Part shown: one piece after another, positions 27,156 through 35,156 of the stretch | Numbering within the stretch: the stretch's first letter is position 1 | How the letters are laid out: every line of letters starts with the position of its first letter | NCBI RefSeq assembly: GCF_004000805.1 | Contig: NZ_BILY01000030.1 | Location: 22,419 to 86,418, forward strand | Direction: 5' to 3' | Length of the DNA: 64,000 nt | Origin: Paenibacillus glycanilyticus NBRC 16618 | Lineage (GTDB): Bacteria > Bacillota > Bacilli > Paenibacillales > Paenibacillaceae | Program-made: the position numbers and the translations under genes | The notes under the pieces: generated by a model | Databases searched by the model: none | The model's input: the letters and a program-made list of their open reading frames with translations, nothing else | What the model was told of the DNA's origin: nothing

Positions 27156-27169
27156 TGAAAGCGCTGTTA
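27156..27169 (+). promoter_or_regulatory. Candidate cre (CcpA) site before sugar importer
   Basis: TGAAAGCGCTGTTA matches the catabolite-response consensus TGNAANCGNWNNCA at all but one fixed position. It lies 49 bases upstream of the solute-binding-protein start. It would allow CcpA control of the importer. Confidence 0.45.
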
Positions 27170-27217
27170 CAATTTGTTTAGCAACACAAACACATCAGTC
27201 AAAAAGGGGTTGTAAAC

Positions 27218-28564
27218 GTGTTCAAAAAATCGAAGTGGATGACACTCGGACTTATTCTCTGTCTCGCCATCGTAACGGCAGCATGCGGCAACAACAGCGG
27301 CAGCAGCTCAAATAATGGTAATACGGCTTCTAACGGGGGCTCCTCTGAAAGCGGTTCCGACAAAAAGGTAACGATCAACTTCATGCACCTGTGGCCGGAA
27401 GGCGTATCCGCGGGCCAGAACAAAATCGTTAACCAAATCATCAACGATTACCAAAAAGAACACCCTAACGTAACGATCAAGCAAGAGGTCCTCGATAACG
27501 AGCAATACAAAAACAAATTAAAAGTCCTCTCTGCATCGAATCAGCTTCCTGATGTGGGCGTAACTTGGGCGGCCGGCTTCTTGAAGCCGTACGTAGACGG
27601 CAAGCTGTTCACGCCGGTTGACGATCTGCTCAGCGGTGAGCTGAACGGCAAATTCGTAGCGGGTACAACGGAAGCTTACGCGATCGACGGCAAAACGTAT
27701 GCGCTTCCGCTGGAGTTCAACATCGCTCCAATCTACTACAACAAAGAAATTTTCAAGAAGTACAATCTTGAAGTTCCAACGACATACGAGCAATTCAAGC
27801 AAGTCGTGAAAACGCTGTCCGATAACGGCGTAGCTCCAATCGCGCTTGGCAACAAAGACCGCTGGACGGGTTCCCTGTGGTACATGTACCTGGCTGACCG
27901 TATTGCGGGTCAAGAAACGGTAGCCAACGCCATTAAAGGCACGGCGAAATTTACGGATCCGGGCTTGCAGCAAGCCGCTTCCGAAGTGCAATCCCTGGTT
28001 GACGCAAACGCGTTCGTCAAAGGCTTTAACGGCCTGTCGAACGAAGAAGCGAAATCCGAATTCCTGAACGGCAATGCCGCAATGTACCTGATGGGTACTT
28101 GGGAGCTGCCGAACTTCACCACCAACGAAGACATTCCGCAATCGTTCCGCGACAGCGTTGGATTCTTTAAATTCCCGACGGTTGAAGGCGGCAAAGGCAA
28201 CGCGGACAGCTGGGTTGGCGGTCCAGGCGTAGGCTTGTTCGTAGGGGAAAACTCCAAAGTAAAAGAAGAAGCGAAAGCATTCGTGCAATACTTCGTAACG
28301 AAGTGGGGCGAGCAATCGGTAACCGGCGCAGGAGTTATTCCGGCTACGAAGATCGATACTTCCTCGATCCAGCTGCCGCAGCTGTACATCGATCTGTTCA
28401 ACGAACTGAACAAAGCAAGCAGCATTACCTTGTTCGCGGACGTTCAATTGCCGGCTAACGCGGCTGAGACTCATCTGAACATGATCCAATCGCTCTTCGG
28501 CAAAGCCGTTAACCCAGAGAAATTTGCATCCGAACAAGATGCGGCCATCGCGAAAGGCAACTAG
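27218..28564 (+). CDS. Extracellular sugar-binding lipoprotein (ABC importer)
   Basis: 448 residues. The signal peptide is lipoprotein-type with a Cys at about 24 (IVTAACGNN), followed by a serine/asparagine-rich linker. The rest is a type-1 solute-binding protein (VTINFMHLWPEGVSAGQNKI, YALPLEFNIAPIYYNKEIFK, NGNAAMYLMGTWELP). It is the first gene of an importer with two permeases; no ATPase gene is nearby, so a shared MsmX-type ATPase is likely. The start is GTG 27218 with AAGGGG. The specific sugar cannot be named. Confidence 0.92.
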   Translation: MFKKSKWMTLGLILCLAIVTAACGNNSGSSSNNGNTASNGGSSESGSDKKVTINFMHLWPEGVSAGQNKIVNQIINDYQKEHPNVTIKQEVLDNEQYKNKLKVLSASNQLPDVGVTWAAGFLKPYVDGKLFTPVDDLLSGELNGKFVAGTTEAYAIDGKTYALPLEFNIAPIYYNKEIFKKYNLEVPTTYEQFKQVVKTLSDNGVAPIALGNKDRWTGSLWYMYLADRIAGQETVANAIKGTAKFTDPGLQQAASEVQSLVDANAFVKGFNGLSNEEAKSEFLNGNAAMYLMGTWELPNFTTNEDIPQSFRDSVGFFKFPTVEGGKGNADSWVGGPGVGLFVGENSKVKEEAKAFVQYFVTKWGEQSVTGAGVIPATKIDTSSIQLPQLYIDLFNELNKASSITLFADVQLPANAAETHLNMIQSLFGKAVNPEKFASEQDAAIAKGN

Positions 28565-28575
28565 TTCAGACATCC

Positions 28576-28644
28576 AAAAATAAAGAGAGGCCTATCCGGA
28601 CGAACGGGTTCGGAAATACCGGGTAGGCGGCTCTCCTTATTTTT
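28576..28644 (+). terminator. Intercistronic hairpin between binding protein and permease
   Basis: A long stem AAAAATAAAGAGAGGCC / GGCGGCTCTCCTTATTTTT with an inner TATCCGG / CCGGGTA pair. It probably stabilises the upstream mRNA or partly terminates, giving more binding protein than permease. Confidence 0.75.
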
Positions 28645-28667
28645 GACAGAGAAAGGAGTCGGCCAAA

Positions 28668-29549
28668 TTGGATAAGGTGTTATCTAACAAGAAAGTCATC
28701 GCTTTATACGTTCTGCCATCCCTTCTGCTCATTCTGGCCGTCGTGTATATCCCAATCGTTCTGACGGGCTACTACGGATTGAACGAATGGAATGGCATTG
28801 GCGCAATGAAGTGGGTGGGCCTCGACAATTACGCAACGCTGGTTAAGGATCATGCTTTCTGGAGCAGTGCGGGACATTCGCTTCTGCTAGCCGTATTTTC
28901 GATGTTGAGTCTTATCGTTTATCTCGTCGTAGCCATGGTGCTTGCGGCAAAAATCAAAGGAGCAAACCTGTTCCGCAAAATTTACTTAATCCCGATGCTG
29001 CTGTCCTCGGTGGCCATCGCTCAGCTGTGGCTCAAAATCTATCATCCTACTAACGGCATTATGAATAGCTTGCTGGAATCCCTTGGCGTTGCAAATCCTC
29101 CCGCTTGGCTGGCAGAGACGGATCTTGTTTTGTTCGCTTTGTTTATTCCGATTCTGTGGCAATACGCGGGCTTCTATATTCTGATCTACTATGCGGCATT
29201 GAAGAACATCCCTTCTTCCTTGGAAGAAGCGGCTAAGATTGACGGGGCGAATTCGTTCCAAATCGCTTGGAGAATCAAATTCCCTCTTGTTATGGAAGTT
29301 GTGAAAGTAACGGTTGTCCTGGCGGTTGTAGGTTCCCTGAAATACTTCGACTTGATCTATGTCATGACGGACGGCGGGCCGAACGGCTCCAGTGAGGTAA
29401 TGGCGTCGTACATGTACCATAAAGCTTTTAAAGCTTACGACTTCGGTTACGGCAGCGCGGTTGGCTTCTTCCTGCTTATTATCTGTCTGGTAGCAACATG
29501 GATCATCCGCAAGGCAACAGCCAGCAAAGACACGATCCAGTATTCCTAG
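28668..29549 (+). CDS. Sugar ABC transporter permease (MalF-type)
   Basis: 293 residues with six hydrophobic helices. It carries the cytoplasmic EAA loop SLEEAAKIDGANSFQIAWRI (about 184-203), which contacts the ATPase. The start is TTG 28668 with AAAGGAG upstream. It pairs with the permease gene downstream. Confidence 0.92.
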   Translation: MDKVLSNKKVIALYVLPSLLLILAVVYIPIVLTGYYGLNEWNGIGAMKWVGLDNYATLVKDHAFWSSAGHSLLLAVFSMLSLIVYLVVAMVLAAKIKGANLFRKIYLIPMLLSSVAIAQLWLKIYHPTNGIMNSLLESLGVANPPAWLAETDLVLFALFIPILWQYAGFYILIYYAALKNIPSSLEEAAKIDGANSFQIAWRIKFPLVMEVVKVTVVLAVVGSLKYFDLIYVMTDGGPNGSSEVMASYMYHKAFKAYDFGYGSAVGFFLLIICLVATWIIRKATASKDTIQYS

Positions 29550-29578
29550 ATTTACATTTTATCTAATGCTTACGAAGT

Positions 29579-29627
29579 AAGAATCATCACTGGCAGCCTT
29601 GTTTAGGATGCTGGTGTGATAATTCTT
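29579..29627 (+). terminator. Intercistronic hairpin between the two permease genes
   Basis: AAGAATcATCAC / GTGATaATTCTT with inner CAGC / GCTG, then TTTT. Probably a partial terminator or stabiliser, as for the hairpin after the binding-protein gene. Confidence 0.6.
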
Positions 29628-29644
29628 TTCAGGAGGTACGCTTC

Positions 29645-30523
29645 ATGTCATCGACAACTATGAAACTGGGCGGAGAAGCGAAATCCGGTTCGAGAATAGG
29701 AATGAAGGTCGGCTATGCTGTACTGTACATTGTTCTCATCGCCGTAGCGGTGTTCCAGGTTTACCCGCTCATCTGGCTTTTGTTCTTCTCTTTGAAAAAC
29801 AACCAGGAAGTTTTTAATCTATCGCCGTTTGCTTTGCCGTCGCCTCCGCATTGGAATAACTACAGCAAAGTGTGGAATGCGGGCAATATCGATACGTATT
29901 TCCTGAACAGCGTATGGATTACGGTAGCGGCAACGGCCGCGACGATTGTGCTTGGCAGCCTGGTGACGTTTGCGATTACCCGCATGAAATGGAAGCTCAG
30001 CTCGCTTGTCCTAGGCCTCTTTATGGTCGCGATGATGATTCCGGTGCACTCGACGCTGATTCCGCTGTTCAGCATGTTCAACAAGGCGCATCTGATTGAT
30101 AATCCTTTGTCACTCATTCTGTCTTATGTCGCGTTTAACATGCCGATCACGATTATGATTCTGCTTGGCTTTTATGTCGCTCTGCCGAAGGAAGTCGAGG
30201 AGGCGGCCATCATTGACGGAGCCAGCATTCATAAGGTATTCTTCAGCATCGTGTTCCCGATGACCAGCTCCGTGCTGGCTACAACGGGCATTATCAACAT
30301 GATCTATAACTGGAACGAATTTATATTCGTTAATACGTTTATCAGCTCGGACAAGTTCAAAACACTGACCGTTGGCGTTCAGAACTTTATCGGCCAATAC
30401 ACTACCGACTGGGGCGCAATCGGCGCCACGCTGATGATCAGCATCCTGCCTATCCTTATCACGTTCCTGTTCCTCAGTGACCGGATCGTAGAAGGTATCG
30501 CGGCCGGCTCGGTTAAAGGGTAA
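29645..30523 (+). CDS. Sugar ABC transporter permease (MalG-type)
   Basis: 292 residues with six hydrophobic helices. The EAA loop is KEVEEAAIIDGASIHKVFFS (about 180-199). AGGAGG precedes ATG 29645. It completes the importer together with the binding protein and MalF-type permease. A terminator follows at 30539-30590. Confidence 0.92.
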   Translation: MSSTTMKLGGEAKSGSRIGMKVGYAVLYIVLIAVAVFQVYPLIWLLFFSLKNNQEVFNLSPFALPSPPHWNNYSKVWNAGNIDTYFLNSVWITVAATAATIVLGSLVTFAITRMKWKLSSLVLGLFMVAMMIPVHSTLIPLFSMFNKAHLIDNPLSLILSYVAFNMPITIMILLGFYVALPKEVEEAAIIDGASIHKVFFSIVFPMTSSVLATTGIINMIYNWNEFIFVNTFISSDKFKTLTVGVQNFIGQYTTDWGAIGATLMISILPILITFLFLSDRIVEGIAAGSVKG

Positions 30524-30538
30524 TTAAATAATTCAAAC

Positions 30539-30590
30539 GAGGCTGTGCCATCGTCATTTTTAATGACCTTGGTACAGCCTCAGCTTTTTC
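30539..30590 (+). terminator. Terminator of sugar importer operon
   Basis: GAGGCTGT / ACAGCCTC with an inner CGTCATT / AATGAC pair, followed by CTTTTT. Confidence 0.75.
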
Positions 30591-30592
30591 CT

Positions 30593-30790
30593 CCTCATAC
30601 GTTGGATTTACTCCATTGAAATCAGGGGGAAAGGAAGAACACGGAGGCTACGTTGGATTCACTCCAGTATAAGGGGCCAGAATGAGCAAGAATCGTCCAA
30701 ATGAGCGGACTATCCTGTAGAGACTCCAATGTAGATCCAGTAAACAGTCAAAAATAGCCCGATACGCTGTACGAAATCCAACGTAGCCCA
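30593..30790. repeat. Intergenic region with four CTACGTTGGA-type repeats
   Basis: Direct copies: TACGTTGGATTTACTCCA at 30598-30615 and TACGTTGGATTCACTCCA at 30649-30666. Inverted copies: CTCCAATGTAG at 30724-30734 and ATCCAACGTAG at 30776-30786. No gene. The sequence is probably a dispersed intergenic repeat. Confidence 0.65.
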
Positions 30791-30838
30791 ACTGTTACCC
30801 TATCGCCTCGAATGGCTCTCGAAACGTACCGTCTTAGT

Positions 30839-32602
30839 TCAGCCGTATAGCTTGCTTCCGGATATTTTGAACGAATCCGCCTGTTCTTTCATTCCGGCCT
30901 CGAAAGCCTCTTCGTTATTCAGTCCTCGCGCTTCCGCGTATTCCCGAATGTCCTGCGTTATCCGCATGCTGCAGAACTTTGGTCCGCACATGGAGCAGAA
31001 GTGAGCCGTTTTCGCCGCCTCGGCGGGCAGCGTCTCGTCATGGTAGGCGATCGCTCGTTCAGGATCAAGGGACAAGTGGAACTGGTCTCGCCATCGGAAT
31101 TCGAACCTTGCCTTCGACAAGGCGTCGTCCCGGAGTTTCGCCAAGGGATGTCCTTTGGCAAGGTCGGCGGCGTGCGCTGCTATTTTGTAGGCGATGACAC
31201 CGTCTTTAACATCTTCTTTATTTGGGAGGCCCAGATGCTCTTTAGGCGTTACATAGCATAACATTGCCGTTCCGAACCAACCGATCATCGCTGCTCCTAT
31301 CGCCGATGTGATATGGTCGTAACCCGGCGCGATGTCCGTGGTAAGCGGCCCTAGGGTATAAAACGGCGCTTCCTTGCAGATCTCCATTTGAAGGTCGACG
31401 TTTTCTTTGATCAGATGCATGGGGACATGGCCCGGCCCTTCAATCATGACCTGGACATCATGCTTCCAAGCGATATCCGTCAGCTCTCCAAGCGTCCTCA
31501 GCTCCGCAAACTGAGCTTCATCGTTGGCGTCTGCAATGGAGCCTGGACGCAGGCCGTCTCCAAGCGAGAACGACACGTCGTAGGCTTTCATAATCTCGCA
31601 TATTTCTTCAAAATGGGTGTAGAGGAAGTTTTCCTTATGGTGAGCAAGACACCAGGCAGCCATGATGGAGCCGCCCCTGGAAACGATGCCGGTAACGCGT
31701 TTGGCCGTAAGCGGAATGTAACGCAGCAGCACGCCGGCATGAATAGTGAAATAATCGACGCCTTGTTCAGCCTGTTCGATTAACGTATCGCGAAACACTT
31801 CCCAGCTCAGGTCTTCCGCTTTTCCGTTTACTTTTTCAAGCGCCTGGTAAATGGGTACGGTACCAACGGGAACGGGGGAGTTGCGGATAATCCATTCGCG
31901 TGTGGTATGGATGTTTTTGCCCGTGGACAAGTCCATGATCGTATCCGCTCCCCAGCGGGTTGCCCACGTCATTTTCTCGACTTCCTCTTCGATAGAGGAG
32001 GTAACGGCAGAATTGCCGATGTTCGCGTTAATCTTTACATGGAAACGGCTCCCGATAATCATCGGTTCGAGTTCGGGATGGTTGATGTTTGCCGGTATAA
32101 CCGCACGCCCGCGGGCCACCTCCGAACGGACCAGCTCAGGATCAACACCTTCCCGAATCGCAATAAACTCCATTTCCGGAGTAATGATGCCTTTGCGGGC
32201 ATAGTGAAGCTGCGTGACGTTTTTTCCCGGCTTTGCCCGTAGAGGCCGGTGAGTCAGGCCCGGGAAAATTTCCGCGCCATTCTTCTTTGCTCGTTCCTCG
32301 TTTGAAAATCCGTTATCTTCCGGCTTAATTACCCGGCCGTCGTAAGCTTCGGCGTGACCACGATCGCTGATCCACTTGCCGCGCAAGATAGGGAGACCTT
32401 TTCGTACATCGGCCTCGTAGGACTCGTCCGTGTACGGGCCGCTTGAGTCATACACCCGTACGGGCTCGTTTGGCTGCGGCAGTCCGTCTTTTCCCCGACT
32501 TTCGGATAATACGATTTCGCGCATGGGAACACGAATATCTTCCCTTGATCCTCTCACATACGTTTTGCGGCTGCCCGGCAGCGGCGTCGATAAAATCGGC
32601 AT
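30839..32602 (-). CDS. thiC: Phosphomethylpyrimidine synthase ThiC
   Basis: 587 residues, normal for bacterial ThiC. The enzyme converts aminoimidazole ribotide to hydroxymethylpyrimidine phosphate by radical SAM chemistry. The C-terminal cluster motif C-x2-C-x4-C is seen as CSMCGPKFC. Other family blocks include RAVIPANINHPELEPMIIG, GGSIMAAWCLAHHKENFLYT, EGPGHVPMHLI and TLGPLTTDIAPGYDHITSAI. AGGAGG precedes ATG 32602 at six bases. Expression is controlled by the TPP riboswitch upstream. No other thiamine gene is in the window. Confidence 0.97.
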   Translation of the reverse strand: MPILSTPLPGSRKTYVRGSREDIRVPMREIVLSESRGKDGLPQPNEPVRVYDSSGPYTDESYEADVRKGLPILRGKWISDRGHAEAYDGRVIKPEDNGFSNEERAKKNGAEIFPGLTHRPLRAKPGKNVTQLHYARKGIITPEMEFIAIREGVDPELVRSEVARGRAVIPANINHPELEPMIIGSRFHVKINANIGNSAVTSSIEEEVEKMTWATRWGADTIMDLSTGKNIHTTREWIIRNSPVPVGTVPIYQALEKVNGKAEDLSWEVFRDTLIEQAEQGVDYFTIHAGVLLRYIPLTAKRVTGIVSRGGSIMAAWCLAHHKENFLYTHFEEICEIMKAYDVSFSLGDGLRPGSIADANDEAQFAELRTLGELTDIAWKHDVQVMIEGPGHVPMHLIKENVDLQMEICKEAPFYTLGPLTTDIAPGYDHITSAIGAAMIGWFGTAMLCYVTPKEHLGLPNKEDVKDGVIAYKIAAHAADLAKGHPLAKLRDDALSKARFEFRWRDQFHLSLDPERAIAYHDETLPAEAAKTAHFCSMCGPKFCSMRITQDIREYAEARGLNNEEAFEAGMKEQADSFKISGSKLYG

Positions 32603-32811
32603 AAAAAACCTCCTAAGAGCATTCGATAGGTTCGGAATGTCCGCTAGGAGGCCGTTGTTTAGGGTAATGAGACTGTACGCGGCATAGCTTCAGCAGCCCG
32701 TTAATTAGACACGGGCGAATAGGCAGAGCTCACCCCGGAAGGGCAAAGCCCGCAACCCCGGGTCGCTCCCCAAAGGCAGCTTTCGATGCGGCCGGACGAT
32801 TCGCCGGCAAC
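32603..32811 (-). other. GC-rich leader between riboswitch terminator and thiC
   Basis: About 200 bases of untranslated leader with no frame of interest. It has GC-rich potential stems (GGGC TTT GCCC flanked by CCGGGG and TTCCGGGG; CGGGC / GCCCG around a TAATTAGAC-like stretch). I cannot match it to a known RNA class. Confidence 0.4.
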
Positions 32812-32840
32812 AAAAAAAGCCGCCCCGTCGGGAGCGGCTT
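32812..32840 (-). terminator. Terminator of the TPP riboswitch expression platform
   Basis: On the minus strand, AAGCCGC / GCGGCTT with loop region tCCcgacGGg, then seven T. It sits about 80 bases after the aptamer. Confidence 0.85.
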
Positions 32841-32920
32841 GAGGTGTCGAAATCCGTGCAAATCGAAACGGACGGATGACAATAGCATCCGTTTCTATCG
32901 CATATGGCTGACGCGCACAA

Positions 32921-33010
32921 GACCACTTTCCTACGCTGGCATAACCCAGATCAGGTTCAAAGGGACCAAGGCTAAGCCTTATCTCAGCCCTTGCGGGCGC
33001 CCCTAGTGGA
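32921..33010 (-). ncRNA. TPP (THI-element) riboswitch
   Basis: On the minus strand the conserved aptamer parts occur in order: ACTAGGGG, GGGCTGAGA, CCCTTTGAACCTGATCTGGG, TTATGCCAGCG and TAGGAAAGTGG. These are the diagnostic thiamine pyrophosphate aptamer segments. With the terminator downstream it turns thiC off when TPP is abundant. Confidence 0.97.
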
Positions 33011-33162
33011 ATTCCTTGTCAAAAGAGTACACTCGAAAAAGGAAGCTGTCAAGCTGCCGTTCAAGCGGAATCTTTCATTTTAGGGCTGATAGGCAGGATG
33101 ATTTGACCGTTTATTGAATAGTAATATACAATCTCGTACTTGATCAGGGGAGGTTGGATGAA

Positions 33163-33627
33163 TTGGACAATCAGCCATGCAAGCATGCGGTCAGAAACCC
33201 TTCGGGCCTGAAGAACATTTTTGCGATGACGGTGCTGTGTTCACTCTTTCTTGTTTGTACGCTGCGGGGAAAAGACGATTATGCGGTCCTGTACGTTCCG
33301 GCCATAGTGTTTTCTTGCTTCTGCGCTGCCGTATTGCTCTGGTCCCTGTACCGGGCATTACAGAAACCGATTGATCTCTGCCTGCAGGGGGATGCGCTTT
33401 TGCTTAACGGAGCTGCGATTACGCCTGAGCAGATTAAGGTCATCATGATCAGGCGGGACTCGGTTCATCCGATTATCGGGATTAAGCCTTATGGCGCGAG
33501 AATTGTTCCTGTCCGTATGTGCTTCAGATATGTGAACGAAGAGGAACAAGGCTTCGCGGATATCGCCGACTGGGCGAAGCGGAATAACGTAAACGTCGAT
33601 TACGGGTTCTTTTTTAGATGGATATAG
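33163..33627 (+). CDS. Membrane protein of unknown function
   Basis: 154 residues with two adjacent hydrophobic segments (FAMTVLCSLFLVCTL and VLYVPAIVFSCFCAAVLLWS) and a soluble C-terminal half, a layout reminiscent of small PH-domain-like membrane proteins. The start is TTG 33163, with AGGGGAGG nine bases upstream; TTG 33154 is too close. No family is recognised with confidence. The next gene begins 14 bases after the stop. Confidence 0.6.
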   Translation: MDNQPCKHAVRNPSGLKNIFAMTVLCSLFLVCTLRGKDDYAVLYVPAIVFSCFCAAVLLWSLYRALQKPIDLCLQGDALLLNGAAITPEQIKVIMIRRDSVHPIIGIKPYGARIVPVRMCFRYVNEEEQGFADIADWAKRNNVNVDYGFFFRWI

Positions 33628-33641
33628 AGAGGCAGAATGAA

Positions 33642-34082
33642 ATGAAACTATTATCGGGAGTCTTAATGATTGCAATAGTCCTAATGCTGTCTGCTTGCGC
33701 GGGCAAGGAAGCCTTACATGCCGATGGCGTGAGCAAAGCTCTTCAGAAGCAAGGCCTTGAAGTTCGCGAGTTATCGTCCGATGAGGTTAAACAGCTGGCA
33801 TCTACTCCGGTTAATATCAACGGAGTTGAACCCGTAACCTTTGAATTAACGCTTCCCGCTGCAGATATGGCCCATCGCGAGTTTGTTTTTGCTTATGTAT
33901 TTTCTTCGGAAAAGGAACGTATCCGTGTGGAGAGCTTAGACGGAACGCCTACTCCGATCAAGATGAATGATTTGTACCCGAATGTCATACGCAAGAAGAA
34001 TCTGATCGTCAACTATTGGTCTTACAACAAGGATAATCCGCTGTTAATCAAGCAGATTAGCAGAGCGATCGATAAGCTGTAG
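33642..34082 (+). CDS. Small lipoprotein of unknown function
   Basis: 146 residues. The signal peptide ends in the lipobox LSAC (Cys about 18 of MKLLSGVLMIAIVLMLSACA). The mature part is about 128 residues, mixed alpha/beta, with no motif I recognise. ATG 33642 is preferred; an ATG at 33618 overlaps the previous gene. Probably co-transcribed with the upstream membrane protein. Confidence 0.65.
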   Translation: MKLLSGVLMIAIVLMLSACAGKEALHADGVSKALQKQGLEVRELSSDEVKQLASTPVNINGVEPVTFELTLPAADMAHREFVFAYVFSSEKERIRVESLDGTPTPIKMNDLYPNVIRKKNLIVNYWSYNKDNPLLIKQISRAIDKL

Positions 34083-34114
34083 CTCATATATCTCCTATTT
34101 GGAGGAGGACGGAC

Positions 34115-35122
34115 ATGAGTGTTCGTAAGATGAAAGCGCTGGTCTATAAGGCTTACGGTTCTCCGGAGGTTCTCGAGCTCGAAGAAGTGGATGTCCCCGT
34201 GCCGAAAGAGCATGAAGTGCTGATCGAGGTTCATGCTGCTTCGGTCAATTCATGGGATTGGGATCTGCTCCGCGGCAAACCGTACATAACCCGCATTGGC
34301 GGATTCCGCAAGCCGCGGTATCCGATTCTTGGTGCGGATATTGCCGGGAAAATAATTGCCGTTGGCGCCTCCGCCACGCGGTTCCGTCCTGGCGATGAGG
34401 TGTTCGGCGATCTGTCCGGCTGCGGCTGGGGCTGGGGCGGATTTGCCGAATACGTATGCGCGGGCGAGGAGGCATTAACTCCAATGCCGAATAGGCTGAG
34501 CTTCGAGCAAGCGGCAGCGATTCCGCAAGCGGCCGTGCTTGCCCTGCAGGGAATGCGCGATAAAGGGAATTTGCAGAAGGGCCAGAAAGTGCTCATCAAT
34601 GGGGCAGGGGGCGGTGTAGGTACGTTTGCCATCCAATATGCCAAGCTGCACGAGGCGGAGGTAACCGCCGTTGACCGTGCGGGCAAGCGGGACATGCTGC
34701 TGTCCCTTGGAGCGGACCATGTGCTGGATTACAAGAAAGAGGACTTTACCGCAAATGGGCGGCAATACGATCTTATCCTGGATGTAGTGGGAACCCGTTC
34801 CGTCTTCGAGGTGAAGCGCGCGCTAAAGAAAGGCGGTACATACGTTATGATAGGCGGCTTAATGCCTCGTCTTCTCCAGACGCTGCTCGCCGCACCGCTG
34901 ATCCGCAGGTTTGAGAAGAAGAACATGACTATTCTGGTTCATAAGCCTAATCATGCGGATCAGCAGGTATGGAGGTCGCTTGCTGAAGCGGGCCGTATTG
35001 CTCCCGTCATTGACCGGCTGTATGGTTTGCAGGATGCCGCCGAAGCTCTCCGGTACTTCGGGGAAGGGGAATTTAAAGGGAAAGTCGTTGTCCGCATAAA
35101 AAGCGAAAACCCCATGCCATAA
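34115..35122 (+). CDS. Zinc-independent MDR oxidoreductase (quinone oxidoreductase-like)
   Basis: 335 residues. The medium-chain dehydrogenase fold is seen: GADIAGKIIAVGASATRFRP-type catalytic domain (about 71-90) and the NAD(P)H-binding motif INGAGGGVGTFAIQYAK (about 161-177). Zinc-binding Cys/His residues of alcohol dehydrogenases are absent, placing it with NAD(P)H quinone reductases and enoyl reductases. GGAGGAGG precedes the ATG. The stop codon lies inside the terminator hairpin. Confidence 0.88.
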   Translation: MSVRKMKALVYKAYGSPEVLELEEVDVPVPKEHEVLIEVHAASVNSWDWDLLRGKPYITRIGGFRKPRYPILGADIAGKIIAVGASATRFRPGDEVFGDLSGCGWGWGGFAEYVCAGEEALTPMPNRLSFEQAAAIPQAAVLALQGMRDKGNLQKGQKVLINGAGGGVGTFAIQYAKLHEAEVTAVDRAGKRDMLLSLGADHVLDYKKEDFTANGRQYDLILDVVGTRSVFEVKRALKKGGTYVMIGGLMPRLLQTLLAAPLIRRFEKKNMTILVHKPNHADQQVWRSLAEAGRIAPVIDRLYGLQDAAEALRYFGEGEFKGKVVVRIKSENPMP

Positions 35123-35134
35123 AGGCATGGGGTT
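35107..35134. terminator. Bidirectional terminator overlapping a stop codon
   Basis: AAACCCCATGCC / GGCATGGGGTTT with the TAA stop of the MDR gene in the loop. Convergent with the large secreted protein gene. Confidence 0.85.
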
Positions 35135-35156
35135 TCTTGCCGATCTTTTTATCCCA

